64,000 nt of DNA, taken from the NCBI RefSeq assembly GCF_023509015.1, contig NZ_CP094975.1:3837501-3901500 (forward strand). Direction: 5' to 3'. How positions within the stretch are numbered: the stretch's first letter is position 1; each line of letters begins with the position of its first letter. The DNA is from Pseudomonas abieticivorans. Its GTDB lineage: Bacteria > Pseudomonadota > Gammaproteobacteria > Pseudomonadales > Pseudomonadaceae. Of this stretch, positions 42,606 through 54,242 are shown in pieces. A model generated the notes under the pieces. That model saw nothing but the letters and a program-made list of their open reading frames with translations, was not told where the DNA came from and did not search any database. The position numbers and the translations under genes are program-made.

Positions 42606-42719
42606 TGCTGTTCACCTGTGTTCTGTAGCGTTTGTTATTACGCGACTATAACGTGCCGATTGGTCAAATGTGAACGCAGCGGCATTATTCAGTCGCTGAA
42701 TGTGCAGATCGTCAACATC

Positions 42720-42807
42720 TGTAGGTGCGGATTTATCCGCGAAGAAGGCCGCTTGCGTGTGTCAGGCAACCTGCGGCGCGATTTTCGCGGATCAATCCGC
42801 TCCTACT
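42720..42807. repeat. Inverted pair of REP elements
   Basis: TGTAGGTGCGGATTTATCCGCG (42720) and CGCGGATCAATCCGCTCCTAC face each other with about 45 bases between; the right copy overlaps the last codons of the DUF748 gene. Confidence 0.8.
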
Positions 42808-43873
42808 GGGGCGGGGCTTGTTCGTAGCGGGCATTGAAGGCTTGGACAAAGCCATTGCGCAGGATCTGCCAGAACGCCTGCAACCCGCTGATGTTTTGCT
42901 GATGTACGTTGCCGTTCAATTCCACGCGGGTGGCGAACTGGTTCTTGTGTTGGTTTTTCAGCACGGTTTCGGTGCCGCCTACCACCGCTTCCCAGATTGA
43001 ACGCAAGATGCTCTTGTCCTTGTTTTCAACGTCTTGTTGCCAATTGAACACCTCGACATCGTGCAGCAGCGGCTTGATGTAGCCGGTCAGCTTGGCATTG
43101 TTGGCATCGGCCTCGATCACGATGTCGCCGCTGCCGGCGTTGAAGTCGAACTTGCCATAGGCGCTGGAAAAGTCGTTGAGCTTGCGCAATTCGATGCCCG
43201 TGCTGCGCAAGCGGAATTGGAAGTCTTCGAAGTTGCTGAAGGGGTCGAAGGTCGCCGTCACGTCCAACGGCGCCTGGCCGAAGAGTTGGGCGTGGCCTTC
43301 GAAGCGGGCATCGCGTTTGCCGGCCTTGTTTTCGACGTTGGTCAGGTTGTACAGGCTGGCATTGACCTGGTTCGCCGAGAGGTTGACCGGCGGTTTTGAG
43401 CTGAAGTTGCGGAAACTGATCTTGCCGTCCACCACCCGTGCTTCGTTGAGGGTAAAGGGCAGGATCTTGTTCAGTTGCGCCCGCCAGTCCGTACCGGCAC
43501 CGGTCTGCGAAGCCTGCTTGTTGACCCCGCCATCGACGAAGTTAAGCTCCGGTCGAAGGAGTTCCATTTCGCCCACCACCGCGTGGTCGTACCAAAGGGC
43601 GTGCCAGCTCACGGCGATATCGATCACGGGTGCCTTGAGCAGCGGCACCGGCACCTTGCCGTCGACCTTGTTGATTTCCAGGCCATTGATTTTGTAGGCG
43701 CCGCGCCATAGCGCTAGGTCAACGTCGGCGATATGGCCGCTATAATCGCCCATGTCGGCCAACTTGCCGTTCAGGTAATCGCGCACCAGATACGGCAGGG
43801 CGATGTGCACTGCCACCAGCAGCACGATGATCGCGACCACTACGCCGAGGGGCCAGCTGTAACGTCGTTTCAT
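42803..43873 (-). CDS. DUF748 domain-containing (AsmA-like) protein
   Basis: 356-aa protein with one N-terminal membrane helix (about 8-28) and a large periplasmic part rich in beta strands, matching DUF748/AsmA-like proteins, a group linked to envelope lipid transport. Typical segments are INGLEINKVDGKVPVPLLKA and GKFDFNAGSGDIVIE. Exact role unknown. It is divergent from cysK. Confidence 0.82.
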   Translation of the reverse strand: MKRRYSWPLGVVVAIIVLLVAVHIALPYLVRDYLNGKLADMGDYSGHIADVDLALWRGAYKINGLEINKVDGKVPVPLLKAPVIDIAVSWHALWYDHAVVGEMELLRPELNFVDGGVNKQASQTGAGTDWRAQLNKILPFTLNEARVVDGKISFRNFSSKPPVNLSANQVNASLYNLTNVENKAGKRDARFEGHAQLFGQAPLDVTATFDPFSNFEDFQFRLRSTGIELRKLNDFSSAYGKFDFNAGSGDIVIEADANNAKLTGYIKPLLHDVEVFNWQQDVENKDKSILRSIWEAVVGGTETVLKNQHKNQFATRVELNGNVHQQNISGLQAFWQILRNGFVQAFNARYEQAPPQ

Positions 43874-44000
43874 GATTGGATGTCCATAGCCTTATAAAGT
43901 GATGGACTGCTGGCGGCGGCATCCGTTCGCCATGACTGGACTCGCTTGCTGCCCAGGCTTACCCTTGAAGTTTGACGCTGATGCCTAAGGATCTTCTGCC

Positions 44001-44975
44001 ATGAGCCGTATTTTTGCCGACAACGCCCACTCCATCGGTAACACACCGTTGGTGCAGATCAATCGCATTGCGCCGCGTGGCGTGACCGTGCTGGCCAAGA
44101 TCGAAGGCCGCAACCCGGGGTATTCGGTAAAATGCCGGATTGGCGCGAACATGATCTGGGACGCCGAAAGCAGCGGTAAGCTCAAGCCGGGCATGACCAT
44201 TATCGAACCCACCTCGGGCAACACCGGCATTGGCCTGGCCTTCGTGGCCGCCGCCCGTGGCTATAAGTTGATGCTGACCATGCCGGCTTCGATGAGCATC
44301 GAGCGGCGCAAGGTGCTCAAGGCCCTGGGCGCTGAACTGGTGCTCACCGAGCCTGCCAAGGGCATGAAGGGCGCGATCGAGAAAGCTGCCCAGATACTGG
44401 CCAGCGACCCGGCCACCTATTTCATGCCGCAGCAGTTCGAGAACCCGGCCAACCCTGCGATCCACGAGAAAACCACCGGCCCGGAAATCTGGAACGACAC
44501 CGACGGCGCAGTCGACGTGCTGGTGGCCGGCGTGGGCACGGGCGGCACCCTCACGGGTATCTCGCGCTATATCAAGCAGGTGCAAAAGAAGTCCATCATT
44601 TCGGTGGCGGTCGAGCCCATCGGCTCGCCCATCATCACCCAGGCCCTGGCCGGGGAAGAGATCAAGCCCAGCCCACACAAGATCCAAGGCATTGGCGCGG
44701 GCTTCATCCCGAAAAATCTCGACCTGTCGCTGGTGGACCGGGTTGAGTTGGTAAGTGATGAAGAAGCCAAGGCCATGGCCCTGCGCTTGATGCAGGAAGA
44801 GGGCATCTTGTGCGGTATTTCCTGCGGCGCGGCGATGGCCGCCGCCGTTCGTCTGGCCGAGAAGCCTGAGATGCAGGGCAAGACCATCGTGGTGATTTTG
44901 CCGGACTCGGGTGAGCGGTATCTGTCGAGCATGCTGTTCAGTGATTTGTTTACCGAGGCTGAAACCCAGCAGTAA
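44001..44975 (+). CDS. cysK: Cysteine synthase A (O-acetylserine sulfhydrylase)
   Basis: Pyridoxal-phosphate enzyme (324 aa) that makes cysteine from O-acetylserine and sulfide. PLP Lys lies in [13 protein letters not shown], the substrate loop in [12 protein letters not shown], and the phosphate loop in [11 protein letters not shown]. The ATG at 44001 follows AAGGA. A 9-base inverted repeat (44984-44992 and 45020-45028) follows the gene, without a T-run. Confidence 0.95.
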   Translation: MSRIFADNAHSIGNTPLVQINRIAPRGVTVLAKIEGRNPGYSVKCRIGANMIWDAESSGKLKPGMTIIEPTSGNTGIGLAFVAAARGYKLMLTMPASMSIERRKVLKALGAELVLTEPAKGMKGAIEKAAQILASDPATYFMPQQFENPANPAIHEKTTGPEIWNDTDGAVDVLVAGVGTGGTLTGISRYIKQVQKKSIISVAVEPIGSPIITQALAGEEIKPSPHKIQGIGAGFIPKNLDLSLVDRVELVSDEEAKAMALRLMQEEGILCGISCGAAMAAAVRLAEKPEMQGKTIVVILPDSGERYLSSMLFSDLFTEAETQQ

Positions 44976-45089
44976 CGCCATGCCTTGAGGGCCACTGTTG
45001 ACTTGCCTCAATGAAAGTCGCCCTCAAGCAGGTGCTAGCAGCCCCTCCAGGGTTTATCATGGCGCACTGCCTATACCAGGAGTTGTTGC

Positions 45090-46028
45090 ATGACCCTTTC
45101 ATTCGCCCTCAAGGCGGCCGTGCTGCTGTTGTTCATCGGCAGCACTTTGTATGTGCACCTGCGTGGCAGGGCGCGCCTGCCGGTGTTGCGCCAGTTCGTC
45201 AACCACTCCGCCCTGTTCGCGCCGTACAACGCGTTGATGTACCTGTTTTCGGCGGTGCCGTCCAAACCCTACCTGGACCGCAGCAAGTTCCCGGAACTGG
45301 ACCTGTTGAAAAACAACTGGGAAACCATCCGCGAAGAAGCCATGCATCTGTTCGATGAGGGCTACATTCGTGCCGCGGAAAAGAACAACGACGCCGGCTT
45401 TGGTTCGTTCTTCAAAAAGGGTTGGAAGCGTTTTTACCTCAAGTGGTACGACAAATCCCTGCCGTCGGCCAACCTGCTGTGCCCCAAGACCGTGGAGCTG
45501 GTGAACAGCATCCCCAACGTCAAGGGCGCGATGTTCGCGCTGCTGCCCGGCGGCAGCCATCTGAACCCGCACCGCGACCCGTTTGCCGGCTCCTTGCGCT
45601 ACCACTTGGGCCTGTCGACGCCCAACTCCGACGCCTGCCGCATTTTTGTCGACGGGCAGGAGTACGCTTGGCGCGATGGGCAGGACGTGATGTTCGACGA
45701 GACCTACGTGCACTGGGTCAAGAACGAGACCGACTTCACCCGCGTGATCCTGTTTTGCGACATCGAGCGGCCGTTGAGCAACCCCTTCATGCGGCGCATC
45801 AACCGCAGTGTCAGTGCCTTTCTGGGCCGCGCCACCGCACCGCAGAATACCGATGATGAACGCGTGGGTGGCATCAACCAGGCCTACGCCTGGAGCAAGA
45901 CTTTCAGCGACAAGTTCGCCGGCAAGGTCAAGAAGTTCAAGCGCGCCTACCCCAAGGGCTACCGCATTGCCCGGCCAGTACTGGCGGTGATCGTGCTGAC
46001 GGCCTTGGGTTATTGGTTGTTTGGCTGA
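45090..46028 (+). CDS. lpxO: LpxO-like lipid A / aspartyl-asparaginyl beta-hydroxylase family protein
   Basis: 312-aa Fe(II)/2-oxoglutarate dioxygenase of the LpxO type, which hydroxylates a secondary fatty acid of lipid A. N-terminal helix (about 4-20) and a C-terminal helix (about 292-310) anchor it in the inner membrane. The metal site is in LNPHRDPFAGSLRYHLGL (His and Asp) with the distal His in DETYVHWVKN; the Arg in DFTRVILF fits 2-oxoglutarate binding. The ATG at 45090 follows AGGAG. Confidence 0.85.
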   Translation: MTLSFALKAAVLLLFIGSTLYVHLRGRARLPVLRQFVNHSALFAPYNALMYLFSAVPSKPYLDRSKFPELDLLKNNWETIREEAMHLFDEGYIRAAEKNNDAGFGSFFKKGWKRFYLKWYDKSLPSANLLCPKTVELVNSIPNVKGAMFALLPGGSHLNPHRDPFAGSLRYHLGLSTPNSDACRIFVDGQEYAWRDGQDVMFDETYVHWVKNETDFTRVILFCDIERPLSNPFMRRINRSVSAFLGRATAPQNTDDERVGGINQAYAWSKTFSDKFAGKVKKFKRAYPKGYRIARPVLAVIVLTALGYWLFG

Positions 46029-46040
46029 AGCCGATTGAAT

Positions 46041-46086
46041 CTGTGGGAGCATGGCTTGCCATCGTTGGCAAGCCATGCTCCCACAG
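46041..46086. repeat. Perfect 21-base inverted repeat (GTGGGAGC-type)
   Basis: CTGTGGGAGCATGGCTTGCCA-tcgt-TGGCAAGCCATGCTCCCACAG in two arms between convergent lpxO and the GlcG-like gene. It belongs to the 'GTGGGAGC' class of Pseudomonas repeats and is likely to form a hairpin in both transcripts. Confidence 0.8.
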
Positions 46087-46092
46087 GTTGTA

Positions 46093-46494
46093 TTACGCCA
46101 GCGCTGCAGCCCCTGCCCGGGCAATCTGGGCATCGAACTCCGACTTGACCCCTGACACCCCCACCGCGCCAATCACCTGGCCTTCGAACACGATCGGCAC
46201 CGCGCCTTCCAGGCAGGTCATCAGCTTGACCGAGACGAACGCCGTGTGGCCGTTGTTCACCAACTCCTGATAGTACTTGGACTCGCGGCCGCTCATGGCC
46301 GAGGTGCGGGCTTTTTCCGGGGCCAGGTAGGCGGTGCTCGACGCGGCGCCATCCAGGCGCTCCAGGCCCAGCAGGTGGCCGCCGTCATCTACCACGGCAA
46401 TGCTCACGGCCCAATGGTTGGCCAGCGCTTCGGCGCGGGCGGCGGCCAGGATGCGAGTGGTTTCGGCGTGGCCCAGTACGGCTTTGCGTTGCAT
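46093..46494 (-). CDS. GlcG/HbpS family heme-binding-like protein
   Basis: 133-aa single-domain protein of the GlcG/HbpS (DUF336) family: NHWAVSIAVVDDGGHLLGLERLDGA, KARTSAMSGR and VIGAVGVSGV. Some members bind heme, others are linked to glycolate or cobalamin metabolism, so the role is open. The ATG at 46494 after AAGGA is chosen; an in-frame start upstream at 46539 is less likely. Confidence 0.85.
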   Translation of the reverse strand: MQRKAVLGHAETTRILAAARAEALANHWAVSIAVVDDGGHLLGLERLDGAASSTAYLAPEKARTSAMSGRESKYYQELVNNGHTAFVSVKLMTCLEGAVPIVFEGQVIGAVGVSGVKSEFDAQIARAGAAALA

Positions 46495-46562
46495 GTTCAG
46501 TCCTTTTTGTATGAAGAGGCGGGGCAAAGTGTCGCACAAACGTATGGGGCGATGCTGCCGTC

Positions 46563-46628
46563 GTGGGAGCAGAGCTTGCTCGCGAAGGCGTCATAGAGGG
46601 CCCCATCGCGAGCACGCTCTGCTCCCAC
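46563..46628. repeat. GTGGGAGC-type inverted repeat pair
   Basis: GTGGGAGCAGAGCTTGCTCGCGA and its partner TCGCGAGCACGCTCTGCTCCCAC face each other with about 20 bases between, upstream of the muxA promoter region. Confidence 0.75.
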
Positions 46629-46747
46629 AATTGAAGCGCGCCACAGACAGAAGTAACCGAAGGTCTACCAAGTCTGCATAATTGTGTGACTTAAGTTGTC
46701 TACTCTGTCCCTGACTCGAGCCACGCTCCCATTTCCCAGAAGTGCAC

Positions 46748-47947
46748 ATGACCCAGACGCCCGCCCGCCGCTCCCGCAAACGCCTTTTTTTGATTGTGAT
46801 TGGCCTGTTGGTACTCGCACTCATCCTTTATTACTTCCTGCATGGGCGCAGCAGTGGTGGGGCGGCGCCCAAGGGCGGCCCTGGGATGATGCCGGCTGCC
46901 GTGACGGTGGCGGTGGGGCAGGCGGGCAGCGCCGATGTGCCGGTGCTGTTGCAAGCCTTGGGCACGGTGATCGCCAACAACACCGTGACGGTTACCAGCC
47001 GCGTCGACGGCGAATTGCAGACGGTGTACTTCACCGAGGGGCAGTACGTGGAGAAGGGCCAGGTGCTGGCGCAAATCGACCCGCGTGCCTACCAGGCCAC
47101 CTTGGCCCAGTACCAGGGGGCATTGGCCGAGAACCAGGCGCTACTCACCAGCGCACAGCTCACCCTGCAACGCTACCAGCGCCTCTACGCCAAAGACTCC
47201 CTGGCCAAGCAGGACCTGGACACCCAGGCCGCCACCGTCGGCCAATACGCCGGCGCGGTGAAGTCCGACCAGGCGCAGATCGACGCGGCCAAATTGAACA
47301 TCCAGTACGCGCGCATCACCTCGCCGATCAACGGCTACGTGGGCCTGCGCCTGGTAGACCCGGGCAATATCGTGCAGTCCAGCAGCACCACCGGCATCGT
47401 TACCGTGACCCAGACCAACCCCATTGCCGTGACCTTCAGCATCCCCCAGGCGCAACTGCGCAGCGTTTTGCCCAAGGTGCGCCAGGGCCAGCAGTTGCCG
47501 GTGCAGGCGCTGGACCAACTGGACGCCACTGATCTGGCCAGCGGCACCCTGAAGTTCATCAGCAACGAAATTGATACCAGTACCGGCAGCATCAAGCTCA
47601 AGGCGCTGTTCGCCAACCCGGATGAAAAGCTCTACCCCAACCAGTTCGTCAACGTGAAGCTGCAAACCGACACACTGAAAGGCGCGGTGGTCGTGCCATC
47701 GGCGGCGGTGCAACTGAGCAGTGACGGCAACTTCGTCTACCGGCTCAAGGCCGACAACAGCGTGGAGCGTGTGGCGGTCACCACGGGCCCCGTGTTCGGC
47801 GAGCAAACCGTTCTGACCCAGGGCGTGGCCAAGGGTGATCGGGTGGTGACGCGCGGCATCGATCACCTGCGCGACGGCTTGAAAGTGTCGGTGGAGGGCG
47901 ACGCCCAGAAGGCGCCCCAGGCGAGCGGCGGTAGCCAGCAGCCATGA
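46748..47947 (+). CDS. muxA: RND efflux periplasmic adaptor (MuxA/MdtA-like)
   Basis: 399-aa membrane-fusion protein that links inner-membrane RND pumps to the outer-membrane channel. One membrane helix (about 15-34), then the barrel-sandwich halves ([38 protein letters not shown]) around a helical hairpin, a beta-barrel and a membrane-proximal domain. It heads the four-gene operon with two different RND pumps, as in P. aeruginosa muxABC-opmB and E. coli mdtABC. Its stop overlaps the muxB start. Confidence 0.9.
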   Translation: MTQTPARRSRKRLFLIVIGLLVLALILYYFLHGRSSGGAAPKGGPGMMPAAVTVAVGQAGSADVPVLLQALGTVIANNTVTVTSRVDGELQTVYFTEGQYVEKGQVLAQIDPRAYQATLAQYQGALAENQALLTSAQLTLQRYQRLYAKDSLAKQDLDTQAATVGQYAGAVKSDQAQIDAAKLNIQYARITSPINGYVGLRLVDPGNIVQSSSTTGIVTVTQTNPIAVTFSIPQAQLRSVLPKVRQGQQLPVQALDQLDATDLASGTLKFISNEIDTSTGSIKLKALFANPDEKLYPNQFVNVKLQTDTLKGAVVVPSAAVQLSSDGNFVYRLKADNSVERVAVTTGPVFGEQTVLTQGVAKGDRVVTRGIDHLRDGLKVSVEGDAQKAPQASGGSQQP

Positions 47948-50900
47948 ATCCATCGCGGTTATTTATCCAGCGTCCAGTGGCCACGGTATTGCTGATGCTG
48001 GCCCTGCTGTTTGCCGGCAGTTTTGCCTATCGCCTGCTGTCCACCTCAGCCTTGCCCCAAGTGGACTACCCGACCATCCAGGTCACCACCCTGTACCCCG
48101 GCGCCAGCGCCAATGTGCTGGCCAGTGCCGTGACCGCGCCGCTGGAGCGCCAACTGGGGCAGATGCCGGGTTTGTCGCAGATGTACTCGACAAGCTCCAG
48201 TGGCGCGTCGGTGATTACCCTGAAGTTTTCCCTGGACCTGTCCCTGGACGTGGCCGAGCAAGAAGTGCAGGCAGCGATCAATGCCGCCGACAGCCTGCTG
48301 CCCAGTGACCTGCCCAACCCGCCCACCTACAAGAAGGTCAACCCGGCCGACACCGCCGTGCTCACCCTGGTGGCCACCTCCGACAGCCTGCCGCTGACCC
48401 GCGTGCAGGATTTGATCAACACCCGCGTCGCGCTCAAGCTCTCGCAGATTTCCGGCGTGGGCCTGGTCAGCCTGGCGGGCGGCCAGCAACCGGCGGTGCG
48501 CATCGAGGTCAACCCCACGGCCCTGGCCGCCCATGGCCTGACCCTTGAAGACGTGTACGACAAGGTCAACGCCGGCAACGTCAACGGCTCCAAGGGTGGC
48601 TTCGATGGCCCGGACCACTCCATCACCATTGACGCCAACGACCAGTTACGCGATGCCAGTGAATACGGCGACCTGGTGCTGGCCTACGAAAACGGCGCGG
48701 CGCTGCGCCTCAAGGACATCGCCACCACCGCCGAAGCCCCCGAGAACCAATACCTGGCCGCCACGGCCAACGGCCAACCGGCGATCGTCATCAACATACA
48801 GCGCCAGCCCGGCGCCAACGTGATCGAAGTGGTCGATAGCGTCGAAAAGCAGTTGCCCGGCCTGCAGGCCGCGTTGCCCGATTCGGTCAAGCTCAGCGTG
48901 CTCACCGACCGCACCGAAACCATCCGCGCCTCGATCCATGACGTGCAGGTGGAGTTGCTGATTTCCATCGGCCTGGTAGTGATCGTCACCTTCCTGTTCT
49001 TGCGTAACATGACCGCCACGCTGATCCCCAGCGTCGCCGTGCCGCTGTCGCTGGTGGGCACCTTTGGCGTGATGTACCTGGCCGGGTTCAGCCTGAACAA
49101 CCTGACGCTGATGGCCATGACCATCGCCACCGGCTTCGTCATCGACGACGCCATCGTGGTGGTGGAAAACATCTCGCGGCACCTGGAGGAGGGCGATGCG
49201 CCGATGGAAGCGGCGCTCAAGGGTTCTCAGGAAATTGGCTTCACCATCATCTCCCTGACCTTCTCGCTGATCGCCGTACTGATCCCGCTGCTGTTCATGG
49301 GCGACGTGGTCGGCAGGCTGTTCCGTGAGTTCGCCATCACCCTGGCGGTGGCGATCCTGGTGTCAATGGTGATCTCCCTGACCCTGACGCCCATGCTCTG
49401 TGCCTACCTGTTGCGCCACGTGAAAGAGTCCGAGCAACGCGGGTTCGCCGCCTGGGGTGGCCGCCAGTTCGATCGCCTGTTGGGCGGCTATGAACGCTTG
49501 CTGGACTGGGTACTGGACCATCAGCGGCTGACCCTGCTGGTGGCCGCCGCTACCCTGGTGGTAACCGCATTGCTTTACCTGATCGTGCCCAAGGGCTTTT
49601 TCCCGACCCAGGACACCGGGCTGATCCAGGGTTTTACCCGGGCCTCGCAGGACGTGTCCTTTGCGCAAATGTCCATCCGCCAGCAGGCGATGGTCAAGGA
49701 AGTGCTCAAGGACCCGGCCGTGCAGGCGGTGTCGTCGACCCTTGGGGTGGACGGCACCAACGGCTCGCTGAACAACGGCCGATTGCAGATTGCCCTCAAG
49801 CCATTTTCCGAGCGCAGCGACAGCGCCGAGGACGTTATCCAGCGCCTGCAAAAGGCCAGCGGCGTGGTCGCCGGCCTGCAACTGAACATGGTCGCTGCCC
49901 AAGACTTGACCGTCGACGACCAACTGACGCCCAGCCAGTACCAGATGACCCTGGACGACATCGACAGCTCCAACCTGGCCACATTGATGCCCAAGTTGAT
50001 GGCCAAGCTGCAAACTCGGCCGCAGCTGCGCGATGTGATCGACAACCTCCAGGACCAAGGCCTGGTCGCCTACGTGGAGCTGGACCGCGCCGCCGCCGCA
50101 CGCTACGGCATCACCGCCTCCGATGTTGACACGGCGTTGTACAACGCCTTCGGCCAGCGGCTGATCTCGACCATTTTCACCCAGTCCAACCAGTACCGCG
50201 TGGTGCTGCAGGTGCCGGGGCGCTTCCAGCAGAACATGGCGGCGTTCGATGACGTGTACCTGACGCCGGCCTCCACCAGCACCAGTGCCTCCACCAGCAC
50301 CGCTTCCAGCACCAGCACTACCACCACCGAGAACACCAACTCCACCAGCACCAGCACCAAATCCAGCACCACCACCACGGCCACCGCCTTGGTGCGCCTG
50401 ACCGACATCGCCCACATCAGCCAGCGTACCGGTTCGGTGATGCTGTCGCGGTTGGGGCAGTTCCCGGCGGTGACGGTGTCGTTCAACCTGGTGCAGGGCT
50501 ACTCGCTTGAGCAGGCGCAACAAGCGATCGGCGAAGTCATGGACGAGCTGAAAGTGCCCGACAGCGTCACCCTGCGCTACCAAGGCGCCGCCCAGGCGTT
50601 CCAGGCCGCCACCGGCAATACTGTGTGGCTGATCCTGGCCGCGCTGCTGACCATGTACATCGTGCTGGGCGTGCTGTACGAGAGCTTCATCCACCCGGTG
50701 ACGATCCTCTCGACCCTGCCCTCGGCGGCCATCGGCGCTTTGCTGGCGCTGTTGGCGGCCGGCACCGAGTTCAACCTGATCGCGTTGATCGGGGTGATCC
50801 TGTTGATCGGCATCGTCAAGAAAAACGCAATCATGATGATCGACTTCGCCCTGGAAGGCCGCCAGCACCAACGCCTCAGTGCCCATGATGCGATTCGCCG

Positions 50901-51141
50901 GGCCTGCCTGTTGCGCTTCCGGCCTATTCTGATGACCACCCTGGCGGCACTGTTCGGCGCCTTGCCATTGATGCTCGCCAGTGGCGCCGGCGCCGAATTG
51001 CGCCGGCCGCTGGGCCTGGTGATCGTCGGCGGGTTGATCTTCAGCCAGTTGTTGACGTTGTTCACCACGCCGGTGATCTACCTGCTTTTTGACAAGTATT
51101 CCGATCGCCTGCTGCGACGCGTGCGCAGGGCGGCTGAATGA
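47944..51141 (+). CDS. muxB: RND multidrug efflux permease MuxB/MdtB-like, with Ser/Thr insert
   Basis: 1065-aa inner-membrane proton-driven drug exporter of the HAE-RND family. Twelve membrane helices and two large periplasmic loops; the proton-relay region of helix 4 reads [17 protein letters not shown]. Residues 777-813 consist almost only of Ser, Thr and Ala with a few Asn, Glu and Lys ([18 protein letters not shown] and onward), an insert inside the second periplasmic loop near the part that docks to the other subunits. It works with MuxC as a hetero-oligomer in related systems. ATGA overlaps join it to muxA and muxC. Confidence 0.92.
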   Translation: MNPSRLFIQRPVATVLLMLALLFAGSFAYRLLSTSALPQVDYPTIQVTTLYPGASANVLASAVTAPLERQLGQMPGLSQMYSTSSSGASVITLKFSLDLSLDVAEQEVQAAINAADSLLPSDLPNPPTYKKVNPADTAVLTLVATSDSLPLTRVQDLINTRVALKLSQISGVGLVSLAGGQQPAVRIEVNPTALAAHGLTLEDVYDKVNAGNVNGSKGGFDGPDHSITIDANDQLRDASEYGDLVLAYENGAALRLKDIATTAEAPENQYLAATANGQPAIVINIQRQPGANVIEVVDSVEKQLPGLQAALPDSVKLSVLTDRTETIRASIHDVQVELLISIGLVVIVTFLFLRNMTATLIPSVAVPLSLVGTFGVMYLAGFSLNNLTLMAMTIATGFVIDDAIVVVENISRHLEEGDAPMEAALKGSQEIGFTIISLTFSLIAVLIPLLFMGDVVGRLFREFAITLAVAILVSMVISLTLTPMLCAYLLRHVKESEQRGFAAWGGRQFDRLLGGYERLLDWVLDHQRLTLLVAAATLVVTALLYLIVPKGFFPTQDTGLIQGFTRASQDVSFAQMSIRQQAMVKEVLKDPAVQAVSSTLGVDGTNGSLNNGRLQIALKPFSERSDSAEDVIQRLQKASGVVAGLQLNMVAAQDLTVDDQLTPSQYQMTLDDIDSSNLATLMPKLMAKLQTRPQLRDVIDNLQDQGLVAYVELDRAAAARYGITASDVDTALYNAFGQRLISTIFTQSNQYRVVLQVPGRFQQNMAAFDDVYLTPASTSTSASTSTASSTSTTTTENTNSTSTSTKSSTTTTATALVRLTDIAHISQRTGSVMLSRLGQFPAVTVSFNLVQGYSLEQAQQAIGEVMDELKVPDSVTLRYQGAAQAFQAATGNTVWLILAALLTMYIVLGVLYESFIHPVTILSTLPSAAIGALLALLAAGTEFNLIALIGVILLIGIVKKNAIMMIDFALEGRQHQRLSAHDAIRRACLLRFRPILMTTLAALFGALPLMLASGAGAELRRPLGLVIVGGLIFSQLLTLFTTPVIYLLFDKYSDRLLRRVRRAAE

Positions 51142-54100
51142 ATCTGTCGCGGCTGTTTATCGCGCGCCCAGTCGCCACCTGGCTGATCAGCCTGGCGATT
51201 CTGGCGCTGGGCTTCCTGGGGTTTTCGTTGCTGGCGGTGGCGCCGCTGCCACAAGTGGATTTCCCCACCATCATGGTCAGCGCCAGTTTGCCAGGGGCCA
51301 GCCCCGAGACCATGGCCGCCACGGTGGCCACGCCCTTGGAGCGTAGCCTGGGGCAGATCGCCGGCATCACCGAGATGACCTCTAGCAGTTCGGCAGGCTC
51401 CACCAACCTGGTTCTGCAGTTTGGCCTAGACCGCGACATCAACGGCGCCGCGCGCGACGTGCAGGCGGCCATCAATGCTTCGCGCAGCCTGCTGCCCAGC
51501 TCCATGCCGTCGCTGCCCACCTACCGCAAGGCCAACCCGTCGGACGCGCCCATCGTGATGCTCGCGCTGACCTCGGCCACCCGCAGCCCGGGCGAGCTGT
51601 ACGACTTGGCATCCAGCAAGCTGCAGCAGAAAATCGCCCAAGTGGACGGCGTGGGCGAAGTGTCGGTGCGCGGCGGTTCGCTGCCGGGCGTGCGCGTCGA
51701 CCTGCAACCGCAACAGCTCAGCCACGCCGGCATCTCGCTGGACACGGTGCGCGAAGCCATTGCCAACGCCACCAAGGTGCAGCCCAAAGGCACCTTGCAA
51801 GGCAACGGGCAAACCTGGACGGTGGAAGGCAACGACCAGTTGGAAAAGACCAGCGATTACCAGGACCTGATCGTGGGCTACAACGACGGCGCCGCCGTGC
51901 ACCTCAAGGACGTGGCGCGGGTGTATGACTCGGTGGAAGACGTGTACGTGGGTGGCTACCTCAACGGCCAGCCCTCGGTGACCCTGGGCGTGACCCGCCA
52001 GGCTGGCGCCAACATGCTGCAGACCATCGATGCGATCAAGGCCTTGCAGCCGCAACTGCAAGCCATGGTGCCGGGGGATGTGCAACTGGTCAGCGTGATC
52101 GACCGCTCCGGGACCATTCGCTCCTCGCTGCATGACACCGAGGAAACCCTGATCATCGCCACCTTGCTGGTGATCGCGGTGGTGTTCGTGTTCTTGCGCA
52201 ACCTGCGCGCCACGCTGATCCCGGCGGTGGCTTTGCCGGTGTCGCTGATCGGCACCTGCGCGCTGATGTATGTGCTGGGCTACAGCCTGGACAACCTGTC
52301 GCTGATGGCCTTGATCATCGCCACCGGTTTTGTGGTGGACGACGCCATCGTGGTACTGGAGAACATCGCTCGCTACCAGGAGCAGGGCATGCGGCCGTTG
52401 CGCGCCGCCCTGGTGGGCGCCAAGGAAGTCGGCTTCACGGTGCTGTCCATGACCCTGTCGCTGATCGCGGTGTTCATCCCCATCCTGCTGATGGGCGATA
52501 TCGTCGGGCGGTTGTTTCGCGAGTTCGCCGTGACCCTGAGCATCGCCTTGGGTTTGTCGATGCTGGTGTCCCTGAGCCTGACCCCGGTGCTGTGCGTGGC
52601 CCTGTTGCGCCAACCGCCCAAGGGCCGGCCAGTACCGCGCTTGTACCAGTGGATCGAACGCGGCTTGAATGCCTTGCAAGCCGGCTATCTGGCAGGCTTG
52701 GGCTGGGTGATGCGCCATCGCTTGCTGACGCTGGCCAGCCTGTTGCTGACCGTGGCGCTGAACGTGTTCCTGTTTACCACGGTGCAGAAGGGCTTCTTCC
52801 CAAGCCAGGACACCGGCCTGTTGATGGGCGCGGTGCGCGCCGATCAGAACACCTCGTTCCAGGCCTTGAAACCGCAGTTGCTGGCCATCGCCAAGACGTT
52901 GTCGCAAGACAAGGACGTGGCGGCGGTGATGGCGTCCACCGGCAGCGGCGGCTTTGGCTCGCGCAACACCGGGATGTTTTTCATCCGGCTGAAGGACTAC
53001 ACCGAGCGCACCGACAACGCCCAGGTCATTGCCAACCGCCTGAGCCGGGCCACCAGCCACAGCGCGGGCATGCAGGTGTTCCTGATGCCGGCCGAAGACT
53101 TGCGGGTGGGCGGGCGCAGTGCCAACGCGACTTACCAGTACAGCTTGCAGGCTGATGACCTGGAGGTGTTGCGTACGTGGTCACCCAAGGTCGAGGCGGG
53201 GCTCAAGGCGTTGCCGCAACTCACGGGCGTAGACTCCGACGATCAGGTCGGCGGCCAGGAAGTACTGCTGGACATCGACCGTGCCGCTGCCAGCCGCTTG
53301 GGTGTGAGCACTGAAGACCTGGACACCTTGCTCAACAACGCCTTCAGCCAACGGCAAATCGCCACGTTATACAAGACGCTGAACCAGTACCACGTGGTGA
53401 TGGGCGTGGACCCGGCCTATGCCGGCGATCCGGCGATGCTGTCGCGGCTGTACCTGGTGAACAGCAGTGGCGACCAGGTGCCGATCAGCGCCTTCACCCG
53501 CACCACCGGTGGCAACGCGCCGTTGTCGGTGGCGCACCAGGGCCAGTCGGCCACCAGCACCATTGCCTTCAACCTCAATGATGGGGTGGCACTGGAGCAG
53601 GCCAAGGTCGCGATCGACGGTGCCATTGATGCCCTCGGTTTGCCCAGTGGCGTGCACGGCAGCTTCCAGGGCACCGCCAAGGCGTATGAGGCCCTGGCGG
53701 CGAGCATGCCCTGGCTGATCGCCGCGGCGTTAGTGGCGGTGTATATCGTGCTGGGCGTGCTGTACGAAAGCTACATCCACCCGCTGACCATTCTGTCGAC
53801 CTTACCCTCGGCCGGGGTCGGCGCGTTGCTGTTGCTGTACGTCACCCACATGCAACTGACGGTGATCGCCTTGATCGGCATCCTGCTGCTGATCGGCATC
53901 GTCAAGAAGAACGCCATCATGCTGATCGACTTCGCCCTGATCGCCGAGCGCGAGCATGGCCTGGCGCCGGTGGAGGCAATTGTCGAAGCCTGCCGCATGC
54001 GCTTCAGGCCGATCATGATGACCACCCTGGCGGCGTTTTTCGGTGCCTTGCCCCTGGCCCTGGGCAGTGGCGGCGATGCCGACCTGCGCCGGCCGCTGGG

Positions 54101-54242
54101 CATCGCCATCGTCGGCGGCCTGGCCCTGAGCCAGGCGCTCACTCTGTTCACCACCCCGGTGGTTTATCTTTATCTCGACCGTTTGAGCCGCGCCACCCGC
54201 GCGCAGTGGCACAAGCGTTTTACCGCCAAAGGTGCCGTATGA
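51138..54242 (+). CDS. muxC: RND multidrug efflux permease MuxC/MdtC-like
   Basis: 1034-aa second RND pump subunit. It has the same plan as MuxB without the Ser/Thr insert; the helix 4 segment is [18 protein letters not shown] and the C-terminal half has [15 protein letters not shown]. Coupled by ATGA overlaps to muxB and opmB. Two unlike RND subunits in one operon are the mark of the MuxBC/MdtBC class. Confidence 0.93.
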   Translation: MNLSRLFIARPVATWLISLAILALGFLGFSLLAVAPLPQVDFPTIMVSASLPGASPETMAATVATPLERSLGQIAGITEMTSSSSAGSTNLVLQFGLDRDINGAARDVQAAINASRSLLPSSMPSLPTYRKANPSDAPIVMLALTSATRSPGELYDLASSKLQQKIAQVDGVGEVSVRGGSLPGVRVDLQPQQLSHAGISLDTVREAIANATKVQPKGTLQGNGQTWTVEGNDQLEKTSDYQDLIVGYNDGAAVHLKDVARVYDSVEDVYVGGYLNGQPSVTLGVTRQAGANMLQTIDAIKALQPQLQAMVPGDVQLVSVIDRSGTIRSSLHDTEETLIIATLLVIAVVFVFLRNLRATLIPAVALPVSLIGTCALMYVLGYSLDNLSLMALIIATGFVVDDAIVVLENIARYQEQGMRPLRAALVGAKEVGFTVLSMTLSLIAVFIPILLMGDIVGRLFREFAVTLSIALGLSMLVSLSLTPVLCVALLRQPPKGRPVPRLYQWIERGLNALQAGYLAGLGWVMRHRLLTLASLLLTVALNVFLFTTVQKGFFPSQDTGLLMGAVRADQNTSFQALKPQLLAIAKTLSQDKDVAAVMASTGSGGFGSRNTGMFFIRLKDYTERTDNAQVIANRLSRATSHSAGMQVFLMPAEDLRVGGRSANATYQYSLQADDLEVLRTWSPKVEAGLKALPQLTGVDSDDQVGGQEVLLDIDRAAASRLGVSTEDLDTLLNNAFSQRQIATLYKTLNQYHVVMGVDPAYAGDPAMLSRLYLVNSSGDQVPISAFTRTTGGNAPLSVAHQGQSATSTIAFNLNDGVALEQAKVAIDGAIDALGLPSGVHGSFQGTAKAYEALAASMPWLIAAALVAVYIVLGVLYESYIHPLTILSTLPSAGVGALLLLYVTHMQLTVIALIGILLLIGIVKKNAIMLIDFALIAEREHGLAPVEAIVEACRMRFRPIMMTTLAAFFGALPLALGSGGDADLRRPLGIAIVGGLALSQALTLFTTPVVYLYLDRLSRATRAQWHKRFTAKGAV

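Noticed and set aside
49363..53060. Very long minus-strand frames opposite muxB and muxC
   Set aside because: They are shadows of the two RND genes, with no start signals and low-complexity His/Gln/Gly composition.
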